Assembly (NCBI GenBank): GCA_934196075.1
Contig: CAKPVW010000001.1
Span: 1 to 64,000, forward strand
DNA length: 64,000 bases
Reading direction: 5' to 3'
Origin: an uncultured Anaerovibrio sp.
GTDB taxonomy: Bacteria > Bacillota > Negativicutes > Selenomonadales > Selenomonadaceae
The stretch's first letter is position 1, and every line of letters starts with the position of its first letter. The notes beneath the pieces were generated by a model. That model saw nothing but the letters and a program-made list of their open reading frames with translations. It was not told the DNA's origin and ran no database searches. A program made the translations under genes and the position numbers. Shown here in pieces: positions 63,196-64,000 of this stretch.

Positions 63196-64000
63196 TTAGT
63201 CTGTAAAATCCACAAATTCGTTAATGCGAGCGCCGCCCTTGATCATAGGCTCCACAAAACTTCTGTGAATATTCATTACAATCACATATGGACGTCTTTC
63301 TGCCATAGCGTGCTTCAGGGCAGTGGCAAAGCCCTCTGTACTATCCACATTTTCCGCTTCAATACCAAAGCTTCTAGCGTAGCCAGCATAATCCATAGGA
63401 TAATCTAGCTGGCAGGCAATATATCTCTCCCGATAGTTCACCTTCTGCAGCTGGCGAATCATACCCAGACTGGTATTATTCACAATAATAGAAATAATAG
63501 GCAGATTCAATCTAGCAATAGTATAGTATTCATTGCCAGTCATTTTGATGCCGCCATCCCCAGCTACATGAATAACCCGCCGCTGGCTGCCAGCATCCAT
63601 ATAAGCTGCTTGTGCCCCCATAGCTGCCGGCAATCCAAAGCCCATGGTACCAAGACCGCCAGAAGTAAACCAAGTTCTTGGCTCCTGTACTCTTAGATGG
63701 AGAGCACACCACATCTGATGCTGACCCACATCCGTAGCAAAGGCATATTCCTGACCGCTGGTGGCCTTGGCAATACAATGCATAGCCCAAGGCACTGTCA
63801 ATCTGGACACATGATAATTATAGGCATATTCAATGCGCCAGCCACGAATCTGTTTCCACCAATCCTCAAGATTGGTAGATGGTTCCCGCTGACTTAGCAT
63901 TTTCAAAATACTTTGCATATTACCTGCTAGCCCAATGGAGCTGGCAATATTTTTATCTATCTCCGCTGGATCTATATCCACATGAATAAATTTGGTGCCA
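63196..64000 (-). CDS. ilvB: Acetolactate synthase large subunit, C-terminal part (runs off window)
   Basis: First step of branched-chain amino acid synthesis, TPP-dependent. 267 C-terminal residues are visible; the reading frame continues past base 64000 (GTKFIHVDIDPAEIDKN). Landmarks: SGGLGTMGFGLPAAMGAQAA, TPP-binding GDGGIKMTGNEYY ... NNTSLGMIRQLQ, and the end PMIKGGARINEFVDF. GLGTMG and MGMIRQ-type motifs favour acetohydroxyacid synthase over other TPP enzymes. The regulatory subunit gene is not seen downstream; a terminator follows. Confidence 0.9.
   Translation of the reverse strand, partial: GTKFIHVDIDPAEIDKNIASSIGLAGNMQSILKMLSQREPSTNLEDWWKQIRGWRIEYAYNYHVSRLTVPWAMHCIAKATSGQEYAFATDVGQHQMWCALHLRVQEPRTWFTSGGLGTMGFGLPAAMGAQAAYMDAGSQRRVIHVAGDGGIKMTGNEYYTIARLNLPIISIIVNNTSLGMIRQLQKVNYRERYIACQLDYPMDYAGYARSFGIEAENVDSTEGFATALKHAMAERRPYVIVMNIHRSFVEPMIKGGARINEFVDFTD

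Overview
The window looks like a chromosomal segment of a low-to-mid GC Firmicute, most likely of the Negativicutes/Selenomonadales type (Gram-negative-staining Firmicutes). This placement is inferred from gene order and protein flavour; no 16S gene is present. Pointers are the Firmicutes blocks yicC-remA-gmk-rpoZ-coaBC, pgeF-yggS-sepF-ylmH-divIVA-lspA-rluD-pyrR, rpsO-pnp, recJ-relA-hemZ-hisS-aspS and ireB-ruvX, alongside hfq and miaA. Nearly every gene is on the minus strand. The plus-strand exceptions are thiN, a ZnuA-like gene and a pair of small paralogs near the right end.

Layout from left to right. The 5' part of an exopolysaccharide sugar transferase sits at the edge. Next is an alanine/glycine:Na+ symporter behind a glycine riboswitch with its own promoter and terminator (0.4-2.4 kb). 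A core block follows (coaBC, rpoZ, gmk, remA, yicC, dapF; 2.5-6.7 kb), then a two-headed bacterial dynamin, priA and a prolyl-tRNA editing protein (6.8-13.6 kb). thiN and metY converge and share a terminator lying inside thiN. Then come rarA-dut-hfq-miaA and a metallo-beta-lactamase-fold hydrolase (16.2-19.9 kb), and the pyrR to pgeF cell-division/cell-envelope cluster (20-25.7 kb). After these are two radical SAM proteins with nrdR between them, rodZ, an Rrf2 regulator and a membrane protein fused to a cytidylate-kinase-like domain (25.8-32.9 kb). pnp, rpsO and ribF follow (33-36.6 kb).

From 36.6 to 50 kb the region is more accessory: a candidate small RNA, a zinc/manganese-binding lipoprotein with no transporter partner, a chemoreceptor and HU. 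A sugar cluster holds an RpiR regulator, a class II ketose-bisphosphate aldolase, a lactose-type PTS IIA, LacB and LacA, which together suggest the tagatose-6-phosphate route. It is followed by a ComFB protein, a NitT/TauT-type ABC transporter, two unrecognised membrane proteins and mnmA. From 50 to 61.4 kb the order is again core: ruvX, ireB, aspS, hisS, hemZ, fur, a glyoxalase-II-like hydrolase, relA and recJ. The last 2.4 kb is AT-rich, with an unrecognised gene behind a promoter plus terminator-like hairpin, two tandem paralogous small proteins, and the C-terminal part of an acetolactate synthase large subunit.

The least explained items are: a short repeat family whose edge abuts stop codons; an orphan intrinsic terminator downstream of structured non-coding sequence; the hairpin directly after a consensus promoter at 62.0-62.1 kb; the paralogous pair at 62.5-63.1 kb; and a possible IS200/IS605-type remnant at 44.4 kb. 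I saw no rRNA, tRNA, CRISPR array, prophage or intact insertion sequence.
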